DNA of 64,000 bases, taken from assembly GCA_037179385.1 (NCBI GenBank), contig CM074179.1, positions 35,365,905-35,429,904 on the forward strand, in the 5' to 3' direction. Below the pieces are notes generated by a model. It worked only from the letters and a program-made list of their open reading frames with translations. It did not search any database and was not told where the DNA came from. The translations under genes were made by a program, and so were the position numbers. Every line of letters starts with the position of its first letter. The stretch's first letter is position 1. This stretch comes from Holothuria scabra. Taxonomy: Eukaryota; Echinodermata; Holothuroidea; Aspidochirotida; Holothuriidae. Of the stretch, positions 20,894 through 33,685 are shown piece after piece.

Positions 20894-23800
20894 TCCCCTG
20901 CACATTCTTCCTTCTTTGGGATGATTGAGGGCGCCAACTACACACACAGATAGATGTAAAAAATTAGAAATGTACTCACCCAAAATTAAATCTGAAGTCC
21001 GTGTAAGTAATTAATCTGGCTAAATCCGAAGTCAAGTATTCCAGTCCGGGTCGATATCCAAATAGTATAAAATGCGAAGAATATGTTAAATTCCAACGAA
21101 ATATATTGATAAGTGACTTCCAACTCTCTTGTCGCGAACCACATGTCCTTGCTACGATAGAGATAAAAGCGAGTTCTCCCTGAAGTGGTAGAATGGATTC
21201 GCTCAGCGATACTGAAAGTAATTTTTGTGAACACTGACTTGAGTGTTCGAACTTCGGGGAAAAAGTCGAATAATTATTGGCGTCAACAATTATAGTCAGT
21301 AGGGCATACCTCAAAAAAGGCTTTAAAAATGGGATTCCGTGCAACACAAACGGGGATTACCTCAAAATCCGCCCAGTTGTACTTTACAACATAAATTTTC
21401 ATATTTTGATTTTCCCCACGTTTAAAAGTTGCACACTATTGACTTTATGGACAAAATGGCCGCCATAGTCCCATAGACTACTGTACTGAAGGAAAAATAT
21501 ATGTTACGAACACATTCAAGCTACAAACAAGCAGATTTTGGTCCAGAGTACCTTGCAATCTTTTTTCACTCACACATGACCTATTTCTGCAAACACTGAC
21601 CACTCCCAGGGTCAGGGAAAAGGCATAAACATAAATAGAGGGCGCTATCCAAACTAAAGCAATACACAGAATAATGTACACAATAGCTCCAGTGTAAACT
21701 ATGTTTTTATTCTGACCTTTACCTGGCAGGTCCATGGAACCACTACAGAAGGGTTTAAACGAATTCAGTAGAACTATGCATGTTGGTCAATGGTCTCCTG
21801 GGGTCAGACCCCCCCCCCCCTCTCTCTTTTGCAAAATTTGTGTGTAACAAAAGAATCTTATGTGAAAACTGTGCAATATTTTGTCAAGTCTTTGTTCTGG
21901 CATTTGCACATTTATTTTCTTTTTAGATTTTAAGTTGGTTTCCTCGGGACATGCAAAACCTAAGGTGTCTTGGAGAAGGGTTCTGTGAGAAGCCCCCTCC
22001 CAACATTTGTGTATAACATACAACTAGACAACTCAAGTAATTGGGGTGCAAATATGATAATTTCATTAAAATATGTTCACTAATATGGGTAAACTTATTA
22101 TTTTTGCTACTGGTAAGGGGTGTTACTGTAAAGGGTTCAAGGGGGTTAGGGCCCAGAACCCCTCCCCAAATTTGCAAACTGACATAGAATCAGGGGTTCT
22201 CATGCAAGCCAGTGCTAATTTTACAGAATGACAACTTTGCAGAGGAAAATTGCAATATTTTTATGCTCTGATGGGTTTACAGTTACACAGGGAACTTCAT
22301 TTTGTAATTCACCAAAGATTTTTACATGAAAGGGTTGGGCTACATTCTGTTAAAACACTTTTTTCTTCTAGAAGGAAGGTTTAGATTTAAAGGTTATAGG
22401 CACGGAAAGGAACTCAACAAATACTTCTCGCCTTCTTTCAACTATCAATCAAAGAAAACAGTGCTTTTTTATCATGAGGCAATGATGGAAATTATGGGGT
22501 CTACCTGTCTGTACAATAAGTACATATGAGCACGAGCCCCCCCCCCCCCCTTTCCCACAAACCGTGGCTTGTTGCTAGGAAAATGGTAATGTTAGTCTCT
22601 GAATAAAACAAAAAGAACTTTAACAGAAACCACAGTTGACCGACCTTTGTTTTAACATCTTCCCCCCTCCCCCAACTCAAATGTACAATACTTACATACT
22701 GTAATTCCTTCAGTTTTGAAGGGAAGCTCAAAACTACTAAAATTCATATTTAAACGAGATGTCAGGTTAGTGGGTCAAAGTAGAATGGAATGCTAGCACT
22801 GTTGAAAACATAGGTGTATAGGGCGGAGGGGGGGGGGGGAGCTGGGGGCTGCAGCCCTGTTCCTGCTGGGAAATTACTATTTTCAGACAAAACAGTTGTA
22901 TTTTTCAGGCATGGGTGATTAAAATTTTGGGTAAAAGCCTAAAAGGGCTCTACCCCCTCCAAATAAAAGTGGCCTAGTACACCTATATGGTGGAAAGTAA
23001 TGGAAAGAATGTTCTTACAGTACCAAGGAATGTGGATACATCCCATAAGTCTTTTATATTCAAGATATCTGCCCGCAGTCACACACTCTGACAAGAGAGT
23101 TGCTGTTTAGGCTCCTGCCAAATGCACAAGATAGGCGTTAGTATATTTCCACACCCGTTACAATTCAGCAGCTACAACAGGAAAGGGATATTAAAAAGGC
23201 ATAATGACAGTGTTCTCTACTAGCTGTTTTGATAGGGTGACCCACCCGGACAAAATCTGCAGAGGTTTTTTAGCCCAAGGACAAAAAATGTGCCACCCGG
23301 ACAAAAAGTTCAGCCACCCAGACAAAAATTATCTATTTGAAATCTCGAAACAGAGAAAACAGCAATCTCAATGTGGACATTGAGCAATGATAATCACAAA
23401 TGTTCCTAGTCATCAGAGAAAAGTATGATTACAAGCATCACTGATTTTAACCAACATTTTCCAAAGAGAGATGCTCCCTCTCTTTAGACTTCTTGTCAAG
23501 ACAGTGATCACTGTTTACCTTCAACCTTTGGAGCACCCGGACAAAATTTCAACCTGTATAGAACACTGAATTGTCACTCAACCCTGACAACTCCCTGGTT
23601 AGTCAGTATATCAACTTACATCAGGGAGTTGCTTACATCACCACCACACGACTGGAATTTAGTAAAATACACAATGTAGCATATACTACACTAGTCCTCA
23701 CTCAGTCCCTACACACTAACCTCCATTGTCACTTGCTCCGTGTAGTATTCAGAACGTAGTATAATGGAGCATTATCATACTAGGCACTGGTTGAGAGCTA

Positions 23801-24211
23801 ATACTACACAGATAAGACCCCTAGCTTCATTGAAAAGAGGGAGGAGATTGAATTTAAGGACACACGTTCACATGTAAAATGCTGCACTCCTATGTTTTGA
23901 AGCCTATGCACAGCAAACATGCCTGACTTCAATTCTTTAATGACCGCATGTAACTCTGTGTGTTGGTTCAGTTCAAGTTAGCAGTCACCCAATCCATTAT
24001 TCACACAGTGCACTTTTAATAATTTAGACAACCCCAGAAACCACATGAAGAATTTTAAATTCTGAGAATAGGGGCAAGGTGGGCCACCCTGTGAGGCAGC
24101 TTAGAGCACTGACTTCAAGTATTGCTGCACCATTGTGGGAATACTACGGTCGCCACACAATGCATTGATTGCACACTCTGTGGCTAGGCTAGCATGTTTA
24201 TTTTCATCCGG
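20894..24211. other. Intergenic repeat-like DNA with C/G tracts
   Basis: Contains long poly-C or poly-G tracts (about 21810, 22540, 22826) and repeated CACCCGGACAAAA motifs (23237-23545). A hydrophobic 85-codon minus-strand ORF at 21478-21735 has no recognisable family and no splice or paralogue support. Confidence 0.4.
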
Positions 24212-24505
24212 CTAGCCGATTAGTTTACAAATTAAAAATTTTATAGAGGAATAGATATACGTATCTTCGCTAGTCTGATTCTGTGATGAACGTTTCTTCC
24301 GCTCAATTTTACCTTTGTCACAAAACCGCCGATAACAATCTCGGTGGTACCCGATGTTTCGTGCAACGGGTACGTGTGAAAACAACTGGAGGCATTCTTC
24401 GATGTTGTCGAAGTCTAAACCAAGACTCGTAGCCGTACTGTCGACAAATTCGGCTTCAGGGCAGTTGAAGTGTTTCCATTGTGCCCCATAACTAACAAAC
24501 GTTTC
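24212..24505 (-). CDS. Possible exon of an unrelated Cys/His-rich protein
   Basis: A 97-codon open stretch follows a possible acceptor (ATCTTAG) and reads ETFVSYGAQWKHFNCPEA, then FDNIEECLQLF, VARNIGYHRDCYRRFCDKGK and IERKKR. It has no ATG near its start, so it would be an internal or last exon. A possible GTATAT donor ends it at 24261 instead of the TAG at 24212. The H-x-x-C-Y-x-x-F pattern recalls the N-terminal part of some transposon-related proteins in animal genomes. That resemblance is from memory and no family is assigned. The base composition is more codon-like than the surroundings. Confidence 0.4.
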   Translation of the reverse strand, partial: ETFVSYGAQWKHFNCPEAEFVDSTATSLGLDFDNIEECLQLFSHVPVARNIGYHRDCYRRFCDKGKIERKKRSSQNQTSEDTYIYSSIKFLICKLIG

Positions 24506-25429
24506 CTAAGATGCTTTTGTGAATATTTTAAAGTTGGTTGTTGCACTGGAAACAATGTGCATGGCACAAAACTCTGGATTTTCACCGGGCATGGGGGCTG
24601 CCATTTTGTCGTCTGCTTTTTCTATGTAACTAGGATGCTACTGCCTTGTCATTGGTCAGTCTCCTCCTCTCCTGATATGTGATTGGCTGGTGACCAAACG
24701 ATCGTAGTAGATTTAAGATGAAACTTTGGCATTGTTTTTGCCTCTTTTTTCGTTGCTGCGCACTTTTTGAACGTGGGGAAAAGTCATTTCGTGATGAGAA
24801 AACTATAATCTTCCTTTCTGGGTTGTTCCCCAGTAATCCCCTTTTGTGTTGCACGAAACAGCAGAAAAAACAGGTACGCCCGACTGACTATTAGTATAAC
24901 TCTCTAATAAGACGGAGGCTAATGCCTAGTCGTTCAAGCAGGGGAGCGAGTGCCCACTGAATCCTTTGTTCCTTCTTGCACGTGCAATCGAAGTCTCACT
25001 GGTGATGCAGACTAGTCATAGTTGAAACAAAGAGATTCGCTAAAAAATGGTTCATCTCTTTTCCAAGAAAAGTCGCTGGGAAATAGAGGGCGGTCTCCGA
25101 AAGTGGACTTCTGGATTAAGCCGTTACAATACTAGACTATATTAGAATAACTGTTTTTGTAGTGCGAAGAGTAAGAGGGTGCATTGTTATTGTGAACACT
25201 CCACTCTGTTCGTTTGACAAATTCAAGTTGTTTCAAATGAATTTGAAAACAAAAGTGGTTTGATGAGAATGTGTGAGATCTTATCACTTTGGTCTAACTG
25301 GCAATTTTGAACTTGCAGGGAAGTATCTCAAAGCCAAGGAAAAGTAATGGAATGTTGCTTGCCAACTCTCAGTTTGTACTCACAACAAATTGCAAACAAG
25401 GATAAAGCTAAATGAAATATTAAATTTCA
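24506..25429. other. Intergenic, possibly upstream of the 24.2 kb exon
   Basis: No supported gene. A 74-codon minus-strand ORF at 24630-24854 is basic but unrecognised. Confidence 0.35.
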
Positions 25430-27489
25430 ATGATAAACAATAGCAATATAAACACTGGCAAGACGCTTGGATATACTGTTTTTGTCAATTATGGCAATGA
25501 GATTATTTAAAGTTTTTTTTTTTTTTTTAACCACACTCACAGCTGAACTCAGATGTTTCAGTTTCATTGCTGTTGTTTAGTCCAAGAACCAAGTCACCAA
25601 CAAATACATGCAGACTCCTAGCTTCAGCGAAAAAGGGGCAGGGAAAAATATAGGTGTAGGACCCACTGTGCCCGAAACTTGAAGGGCTGTGTACCATCTG
25701 CCAATAAAATCTCCTCAAAGTTACAGATTTAAACTGTATGCTTTCTTAACGTATACTGAGATGTTATAAACTGAGATATTAGCCTTCCACTTCACACCCA
25801 GATGACTGCATTAGAGTTGTGCAAGTGTTAGCACTCTTTGGAAATGCACTCATTGGAAGGGTCTGTCCACTAATTTTTTTGATGCACACCCAGCCGGAGA
25901 AATTAAAAAGAGACAGAGTGGGGGAGAAGGAGGCAGGGTGTAGGGTGCGGAAAGATCCTCACATGAGGGGGCCATTGTGAAACTGAAGAGGGGGCAGGTG
26001 GGCTGCCCCTGTGAAACAATGAAGTCTGATACATGCATCCTTACACCTACCAAGAATAACATCGTATTTCACAACATCGGGCAAAGGCATTTAAGCAAAT
26101 GTCATCTGGTGGTATATGGAATTTCCTTCTTCCCCTGCACTTGACAAATTGGTATTATGGTATGTCAGATTGTTCGATCTACACTCATACTGTAGCTGCA
26201 CTTAGATGTTCACTTCTGTTGTTAAGTCCATGAACCAACAAATATGAATCCAAATGTCTGCCAAGAATGGTATCTTATTTCACACTCTAAGGCCAAAGCA
26301 TAAGCAAATGTCATCTGTTGGTCCATGGAAATCTCTTCTCCGAAGGCTGGCACTGGACAGATTGGTGGCGGCCTATGAGAGAAAGAAAGTATTATGAGAT
26401 GTCCTCTCATATTTTGAAAGACATACAGTGCTAAACTTAACAAAACATTTTATTACAGTATTATTTTGTATTTGACAATAACATAATTAACTTTTACTGA
26501 ATTTTCTTTAGAATAGCCTTTAGGATATTGGGATCACTAAGAGAAATCAATGGTTAGAAGCAGCAATTTACACACTCTAATAATTACAAAATGAATAGAG
26601 ATCTAACTGCCCTTTCTGGGAGTAAAACTATGTATAGGTCCATTATGCTGTTAAAATTGTTGGTAGTGTCATTTTGCATTCACTGAGAGTTTGCCATCAC
26701 AGTATTGACTAAAAGTTTGCCCTTAAAGTGTTAATGTGTATTGTAGAGTAACACCATTCTATAGTGTAGGCCAACCAACTGAGAAAGTGTTTCTCAATTG
26801 GTTGTCAATAGGGTGGTCATGTCTTGATGACATACGAGAAATTTTTTGGCTTAAAAACCCCCTCATGGCCGCAAAAATGTCCTTCCTGGTGTTTTATTAG
26901 TGTGTAGAAGATGGGACTTGTGTAAAAATGAAATAATCCAGTTGTTAGAAAGATTTCCTTGCCCCCCCCCCCAAAAAAAAATAAAGTTGCCAGAACGGAA
27001 GTGTATGTGGCCTATGTGAGTGTGTGTGTGTGTGTTGGAGGTGGAAGTGGGAGTGCACTGGCGCCTGGGTGAACGTGAAATTGATACTTACGGAAAGGTT
27101 GCCTACATGCCATTTAAGTAGACCTACATCTTTCCGGTTAGGTCAGGGGGTTCCAGTCTACGTGTGGTACGCATATCACTAATGACAGTACGCAGCGTGG
27201 TACATAGCGTGCTTTAAATTTTCCTGTTGTTTCTTATTCTCCCTCATACATCCATCAAATGTTTATGTACGCTGCACGCCAACTGATTATTGCGTTCTGC
27301 TAAGATGGCGTCATTACAGCTAAACACTAATCTTTGCCCATCCCCTCACCCCAATGAAAATGTCTAGTGTAGCCACTGACTAGTACAGTGGTACTCGGTA
27401 GCACCGCGCAAATGTGAAATGATACTCCCCAAGAAAAAGTTGTTAACCTTGTAGTTAGAGTAACCGAAAAATCAAATAATATACCTCTC

Positions 27490-27720
27490 CTGGGTTTTAT
27501 TTTTTCACCCAGAAATATGCTAAAACCCCAGAGCGTCCGGGGGCTTTGCCCCCTCCCCCGGGCCCCACCAGGGCTTTGCCCCTGGACCGCACGAGGAGCC
27601 CTAAGGCGGGCCAGTAGACCCCTCCCGCAAGACGCGCTCGGTTTGGCGCTGCGCGAAAATCTTTACACCCCAGCATTGTCCTTAACCCTCCCTTTGCCCC
27701 CCCCCCCCCCATGACATTCT
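27490..27720. repeat. GC-rich repeat segment, left arm copy
   Basis: Rich in GGGGCTTTGCCCC-type motifs and poly-C, paired with the inverted copy at 43080-43260. The long ORFs across it on both strands result from base composition. Confidence 0.5.
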
Positions 27721-28539
27721 GAAGAATTGTTTTCATTGGAAGAATTGAATAACCAAGTAAAAACTTAACTCGCTAATGAACTTAAAGATACAGTTTAAAG
27801 AACATGCTTTGTTAATTAAGAACCAACAACTAGCTACCAAAGTGTTTCAAAAACAACCCCGAGTTTATGGTTTGGACGAAATGTGTTAAACCCTGTATAT
27901 GTGTAGCTATAACACCAAAAGAGAGAACAACTGACATACTTCCTTCCCTTTGTAGAACTTTCGTTCCCCAATTTTTAAATTTCCTTTACCTTCATGTTTT
28001 TTATTGTCAGTTTATAACGCTTTACACCTCAAAGCCCGCCCTCTAAAAGTCAAGCATACGTCGCTAACCTCAATTTTGCCACAGCTCCTACAGTGACGTC
28101 ATATGAAACTTCTGCAGATATACATAACAACATCTATAGTCCAGACATCCTTGCAATGGCCATGATAGCGGTATATTGAGCTGATTTGTGATAGTCACCA
28201 TCTTCCACATCTGTAACTTTTACGTTTAGGCCTACATACCCTTTTCACACTTAAAATATCCTCGATACCCTATGTACAAATTCATGTTTCATGAGTAAGT
28301 ATACCTAACGATTCAATTCGGTTTTCAAATTCCTGTCCTTTCATTTCTTCTTTTTTCTTTTTTTTTTAAGAGCAGAAAGCCGGTATTTACCCAAATAACA
28401 GCGAAGTAATTCTCGGTAAACCTAACCTACGTCTCATTTTCTAAAGGAAAAGAGAAGCATGGATCAAGTAAATAAGAGTAGACGGTACACTATCTGATGT
28501 TAACCTTAGTCGGTGAACCTTGTATTTTTTAAGGAGAGG

Positions 28540-28790
28540 GCAGAGATCATCGATCACACTTCGCCATTATTTCCATGTAATTTCCCTGAAGTCAGCGTCT
28601 TCCCAGGTGAGTCATACCAAAGACTCTAAAAATGGAACCTTCTACCGTTGTGCGTGATGCTCCGCATAAGCAATGGAGTAAGGAAAACAAGCAAGTGAGC
28701 CACAACTGTAAAAAAGGCCGTGACCGGCTCGACTTGAGCCAATAAGTTGGAAACTGGGTCGTAAAATTCTATCTAACTAACTATGAAAAC
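28540..28790 (+). mobile_element. tRNA-derived-type SINE, left arm copy
   Basis: The body reads GAGTCATACCAAAGACTC, then AAACAAGCAAGTGAGCC, AGGCCGTGACCGGCTCGACT and GGAAACTGGGTCGTAAA, ending in a short ATCTAACTAACTA tail. The head region differs from the 47.2 kb copy. Confidence 0.65.
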
Positions 28791-29761
28791 TATCTAACTA
28801 AGTTAACAAACTCTTCAACCTGTCACCTAATTAAATCTCAAGATCCTACCAGTGAAAACATTTAACATTGCTTTTTGGGTAGATGCGCACTGTTTTACAA
28901 GGTGTTTCCTGATTGGCTGCTGCTATTGTATTGTTTCGATTGTATTCTTTGTTCGGGTAAGGGATTAGGTTAGGGATTAAGGTTATCGTTGACCAGTTAA
29001 GAAATTTTTTGTTAAACAGTGCGCATCGCTCCCTTTTTTTCAAAGTTTTAACAGACCATAGAATTATCACATGTGCACTACAACATAACTTCTAACTAAT
29101 ATAGCAGTATAGAACATTCTCCAAAATTCAAACAAAGACTTTATTCTATCAAAGCACTTCCTTTTAACCCGCACTGAGAACATGTTTCACTACAAACTTG
29201 GTACTTGGTAGGCAATTGAACGTAATTATTTTCCTGTTCAACATTATCTGGTTTAATGTGTCTTTGTCTGAAGAACATCCAAGCCACATGTCATGCGTGA
29301 TACCCGATTTGTATGAGGGATGACTCATAATGGGCTCAGAAGAGCAGAAGGGCGGTACTTCATATTCAAGAAGAGATAATAAATATAAACAAACAACTAA
29401 CGCAAAACGGCTGACAGAATTCTTTTTGAATCTCACCAGAGCAAATAAACCCCATCCCTTAAAGACGAACAAAAGTCAAAACCTTGTGCCAAAACATTAA
29501 TATTTCACAAAACGAAAGACGTTTACTTTCACTGGTTAAAATAATTTTGAAACAAATCATGATCTAAGCATAATAAAGAGCAGTACTACATTGCCAAGAA
29601 AATATTGCAGTATCATTTCATATGCCATACAACACAATTTCGAACGTGAACATTTGCTATGAGCAATGTGGCACTAAAGAGACAATTTTTAACAATATAA
29701 AATCACACATTTGCAATTACTTAATGAAAAATACCAAATACTGGTAAACGTTTTCTATCAC

Positions 29762-29787
29762 ATTTTTTTTTTTTTTTTTTTTTTTTA
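29762..29787. repeat. Poly-T tract
   Basis: Uninterrupted run of T, matched by a poly-A tract near 36748 in the right arm. Confidence 0.8.
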
Positions 29788-30860
29788 CCAGCTTATTTGC
29801 TCTCAGTTAACTTTATATATAAAAGTGTTCAAAGGAACTTTCGCTTCAAATTAAAGAAAAGCGTCTTTAAGGATACGAGTACTACATTAGTGCTTCAGTA
29901 AACTTAAGGCTCTCCTAATGGGTTATGTCATTTTTAGACTATAAAAATTGTTCATCTTTCATCCATAAGGAGCACTGGGAGCTTTATCATATTTAGTAGA
30001 ATCTATAATGTTTTGCAACAATTGAAAAATTGTGAAATTCATGACAGGTTATTCACTTCATCTAGGTTCAGTCAAACGTCGCTGTTTTGGATTTGAAAAA
30101 TACTTTATACGTCTCTGAGTTAAAAAAATTGAAGAATCATTTCTGAAGAAATAAATATTCAGAAGAGTGCTAAGCTAACTTACGAATCGTCCATCTAAAA
30201 GAATTTCTGTACATCTGAGAAGTTCTCCTTGAGCACTGTCACACAGTGGCGTATTTACCGTTTTGAGCCTGGAGCCATCCTCCCCCCCCCCCCCCCCCCG
30301 ACTTTGAAATGTGAAAATTCCGCAATTTTCCGTAATTTTGCAATCGTGACACCAGTCAACTACAGTCTAGTTTTCCCAAATCTTTTTCCATGAAATTCCG
30401 AATTCTTTCCAATGAAACCTCCACTTTTGTATTTGTTCCAAAAATGCACAATTTTCCTCGGGCTTTGCACTACACAATTTGCAGTTACTAATGCAGTAGT
30501 ATTCGCTTTAAATCAAATTGGTAAAGAAATCACCAGATCACCGTAAAATCCAAACTGTTTTCAATAAACTCTTGATTTTCAAAATGTCGTCTTAGAGCCT
30601 TGATTTGTAGGCGTTAGATAAAATTGTGTAGAAACAACCATATTTGGTCACCATACAATCTTGGACTTGACACAAGAGATACAGATTCTTCTTCAATTCC
30701 GTTCTTTTCAAATTTATTAATAAAAAACTTCATTTCCTACGATAAAACTGTACTTAAATATTTCTTTAAAAATGGCAAAAATTTCGGCGCACTTCGCGCT
30801 TCTCCAGAGAAATCAGTTTAATCAGTTGATCAAAGTTTATACCCTAGAACATGTCAACAT

Positions 30861-31750
30861 TGTTTCATTACTGTTGGCATTTGTGGCATTGCGAAGTTAC
30901 CTGTACTACTAGTGTTTCATGATCGCCTACCGACGGAAGAACTGTACTTTAAGTTTAAAAATTAATCATTTCTTTTTTTCCCAGTTCTTTGCTTGACCGG
31001 CACTGCAGATACAGTAATAATTTAACGTAGTTAAAGAAAGAATGAATTGAAATATCCATTTCCCAATAAAAGAGCTGCAGATTTTATCGAAACAACCGGG
31101 AAATTTCAATGCTGTTACTTTAAGACAAACCAATCAAATGAAGATAGTTTTTTAATTGGACAAAAGTACAGTCATTCACCAACAAAATATCATTCAAGCC
31201 AACTAATCCCTAAACCAAAAAACTTATGCGAAACAATAAATTAAGAGAAAGATCTTTAATTTAAGCACTTTATTGGCGGCTGTTACAAAACTATGAACAA
31301 CTGTTTAATTTAAATACATTGTCATACAACTGATCCATTACATAAAAAGGGAGTGCTTGCAAATTAGCTAAGAAAGTAAAAGGCTAATTTTTCAGACCTC
31401 TGTGAAAGATGTATATGAAGAAATAAGAAAACATATATCTATGTTTACGATTGCACATAAATTTAGACCATTGCGATATCATCCGTATTATCACTCACCA
31501 ACAAAGGGAAGATACACTTAATTTTCAAACGACTGACAAAACCATGGAAATAGAAAAAATCGAAAAAAAAAAAAAATCTACAAAGATGAAGCAGACGACA
31601 AAAGTCTTTGTAGTAACATTCTCTTCCAGCTTTATGTAATATGAAATATGAAGGGTTACGTAACTAACCTGGTAGTGGAATTCTTGAATATACCAGCCTC
31701 ACTACAAAGGAAGCGATGTCGAGCTATCTTCATCCCTATGAAACCTCCCT
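30861..31750. other. Spacer of inverted repeat, no gene recognised
   Basis: AT-rich, no supported ORF. A 31575-31635 stretch resembles 11130-11190 inverted (AAGATGAAGCAGACGACAAA), suggesting another dispersed repeat. Confidence 0.4.
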
Positions 31751-32474
31751 GAACTAGGGAGCTGCTATTAGAAGGAGTTCATACGGCATCTCTTTCCTTT
31801 GTACCCGCCTTCTTGCCGCCAAGGCCACTTGTTTTGTCTAGCTTGGATGGGGTTAAAAGAATCTAGCAAAGGATTCGTGTCGTCTGCTACGATTAGATAT
31901 GTTTTAATCAATTTCGTCAATTTCTTCAACGTTGCCAGTCGCTTTATTTTGAAATTGATTCTCAGCTTCCCACGCGATGCAACGATTATGGCATCATTCA
32001 TGCTTTATTGCCGGTAACATTATGAGTATAAATATACATTTCTCGTTTTGCGAAAATGTGCGGAAAATCAGAAAATACTGAAGCAAAATATAGTCTTACA
32101 CCTCTCATAAGTCAATTATACATTGTGTCAGCGTTGTAGTCTTTTTTAACAGGTTAGTCTTTTCAGACTTCTTAGAGATTTGCAGTCTTTTTGATTCATT
32201 AGACATTACTTCTTAATTGATTGTCGGCAAAAAGGCTTGGATCAGAGCTTTGTTACCTTTAATCCTATTCATAAGGTGTAAGTAGGTCTAAATAAGACTT
32301 ACCGGGTATCATTGTGTACACTGAAAAGGATCAGACAAAAGGAGCGGGTGTTCTAAACTTAAATAATCCCTTATGAATAGACACTCTACTTATCGATAAG
32401 TAGACGTAATTGGATTACCATAAATTTAAGTTTTCGATGTATCTCCTTCTAATAGCAGCTCCCTGCCTGAACTA
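31751..32474. mobile_element. Short element with inverted ends, 0.72 kb
   Basis: GGGAGCTGCTATTAGAAGGA (31758-31777) is inverted at 32443-32464 as CTCCTTCTAATAGCAGCTCC. Both are flanked by GAACTA/TGAACTA. The 77-codon ORF inside (31768-32001, minus) has no recognisable domain. It lies in the spacer between the large inverted-repeat arms. Confidence 0.5.
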
Positions 32475-32499
32475 ATTACACGAATCGAGGGTGTAGAAC

Positions 32500-32700
32500 A
32501 CCCGGCTATCACTCGAAAGGTCCAGGGATAATCGATTCTGAGACCGGGTTATACCAAAGTTTTTGAAAATGGGACCTACTGCAGCCGAGACGAATTCAGT
32601 GTCTCACAAGTGGGAAAAAAAGGCCAAGACCACCGATATATTAAACAAGATGGTTATAATTTGAGGCGTAAAATTCCTATGTAATCTAATCAAATGGTCT
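32500..32700 (+). mobile_element. Diverged SINE copy
   Basis: Contains a TTATACCAAAGTTTTTGAAA junction, CTCACAAGTGGGAAAAAAAG and a TATGTAATCTAATC tail, in the same order as the better SINE copies. Confidence 0.5.
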
Positions 32701-33318
32701 AAGAACGTCTTTTATAGTGGAAATGACGGTAGGCTAAGACTAGTCTGGGAATGTGATACCCAGCTACTTCTACATTGAAGTGGTAGAGTTTGACAGCCAC
32801 TCAAACATAGTCTTAACAGGTTTCTCCACATTTCATTGACTTAAGCAATAGATATTATTGGTCTCTGTAAAGTGATAACGTTGTATAGAATAGTTTCTTA
32901 TTTTACATTTAGTCATTATCGTTAGCCGTTAATCGCCCTATAGCCAAGTAAGTTATGTGGTTACGTTGTAAAAAATGGTTTAAAATCGTTGTAAATTTCA
33001 GAAAAATTCTGGTAATAAGTTTTCGACCAGAACTTTTCTGAAATCTTTACTTAAATTATCTCATTCTTTCTTTTGTTGTTTTGTAAATCCGACGTAGTTT
33101 TATGCGGTGTTGTTAGGTGGGGTTTAACGACACAACAACACGCATGCAGTATAGAGTAACAGTTTGTTGAAAAACCAAAGTTCAAATGGTCTTCAATTTG
33201 TATTCAAATATGATTTAAAAATTAATTCAGTTGGAACGCCAAAACTCTTAAAGACATCATTAAAGTGGAGATATTATTTCAAAAAGTATCGTTCACTTTC
33301 TTCTTAATCAAAATGCAG

Positions 33319-33358
33319 GAAGGCAATACCGGTTCAACAAGTGTAGCAAAGGGAAAAA
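33319..33358 (+). pseudogene. Inverted copy C: exon 2 (40-nt linker exon)
   Basis: The 40-nt exon between AAAATGCAG and GTGAGT encodes EGNTGSTSVAKGK plus one base. It matches gene A and B exon 2 but on the plus strand. By itself it is intact. Its partner exon at 34610-34772 is broken, so the copy is treated as dead. Confidence 0.6.
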
Positions 33359-33604
33359 GTGAGTACACCTTTATAACTCTGCAAATACCCTAGCCAATTC
33401 TGTTCAAGAAACATTTTCAAGTATTTTTCGATTTTTATATAGATAAACACGTAAAAGTGTAACCTCTTTTTTATTTTCAAAAAAAAAAAAATATCTTAAT
33501 CATTGTGATAATGCAAGTGGTATAGTATGTGAGTATATTTCTAAGTGAACGCTAGTACATACCATGGTCGTAAAAACAAAAAAATGTATATATACTTACT
33601 TATA

Positions 33605-33685
33605 TATAAAGTAAAGTGAAGTGAAGTAAAGTGAAGTGAAGTAAAGTAAAGTAAAGTGAAGTAAAGTGAAGTAAAGTGAAGTTAG
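33605..33685. repeat. AGTRA pentanucleotide microsatellite
   Basis: Alternating AAGTG and AAGTA units just after the copy C exon 2. Confidence 0.85.

Larger units (their letters stand above)
25430..30860. repeat. Left arm of large imperfect inverted repeat
   Basis: Reverse-complement matches to the right arm run in order: 25440-25700 with 45510-45760, 26220-26440 with 44400-44580, 27490-27720 with 43080-43260, 28440-28790 with 38215-38580, 29200-29290 with 37250-37370, 30240-30300 with 36220-36300, 30580-30830 with 34890-35930. The left arm is about half as long because the right arm has insertions, or the left has deletions. Confidence 0.8.

Noticed and set aside
21478..21735. Hydrophobic 85-codon minus-strand ORF that could be a membrane protein
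   Set aside because: There is no homologous copy, splice context or recognisable family, and AT-rich DNA yields hydrophobic ORFs by chance.
27497..27736. Gly/Ala-rich ORFs on both strands over GC-rich DNA
   Set aside because: They reflect the GC-rich repeat; the inverted copy at 43080-43260 does not keep the same protein.
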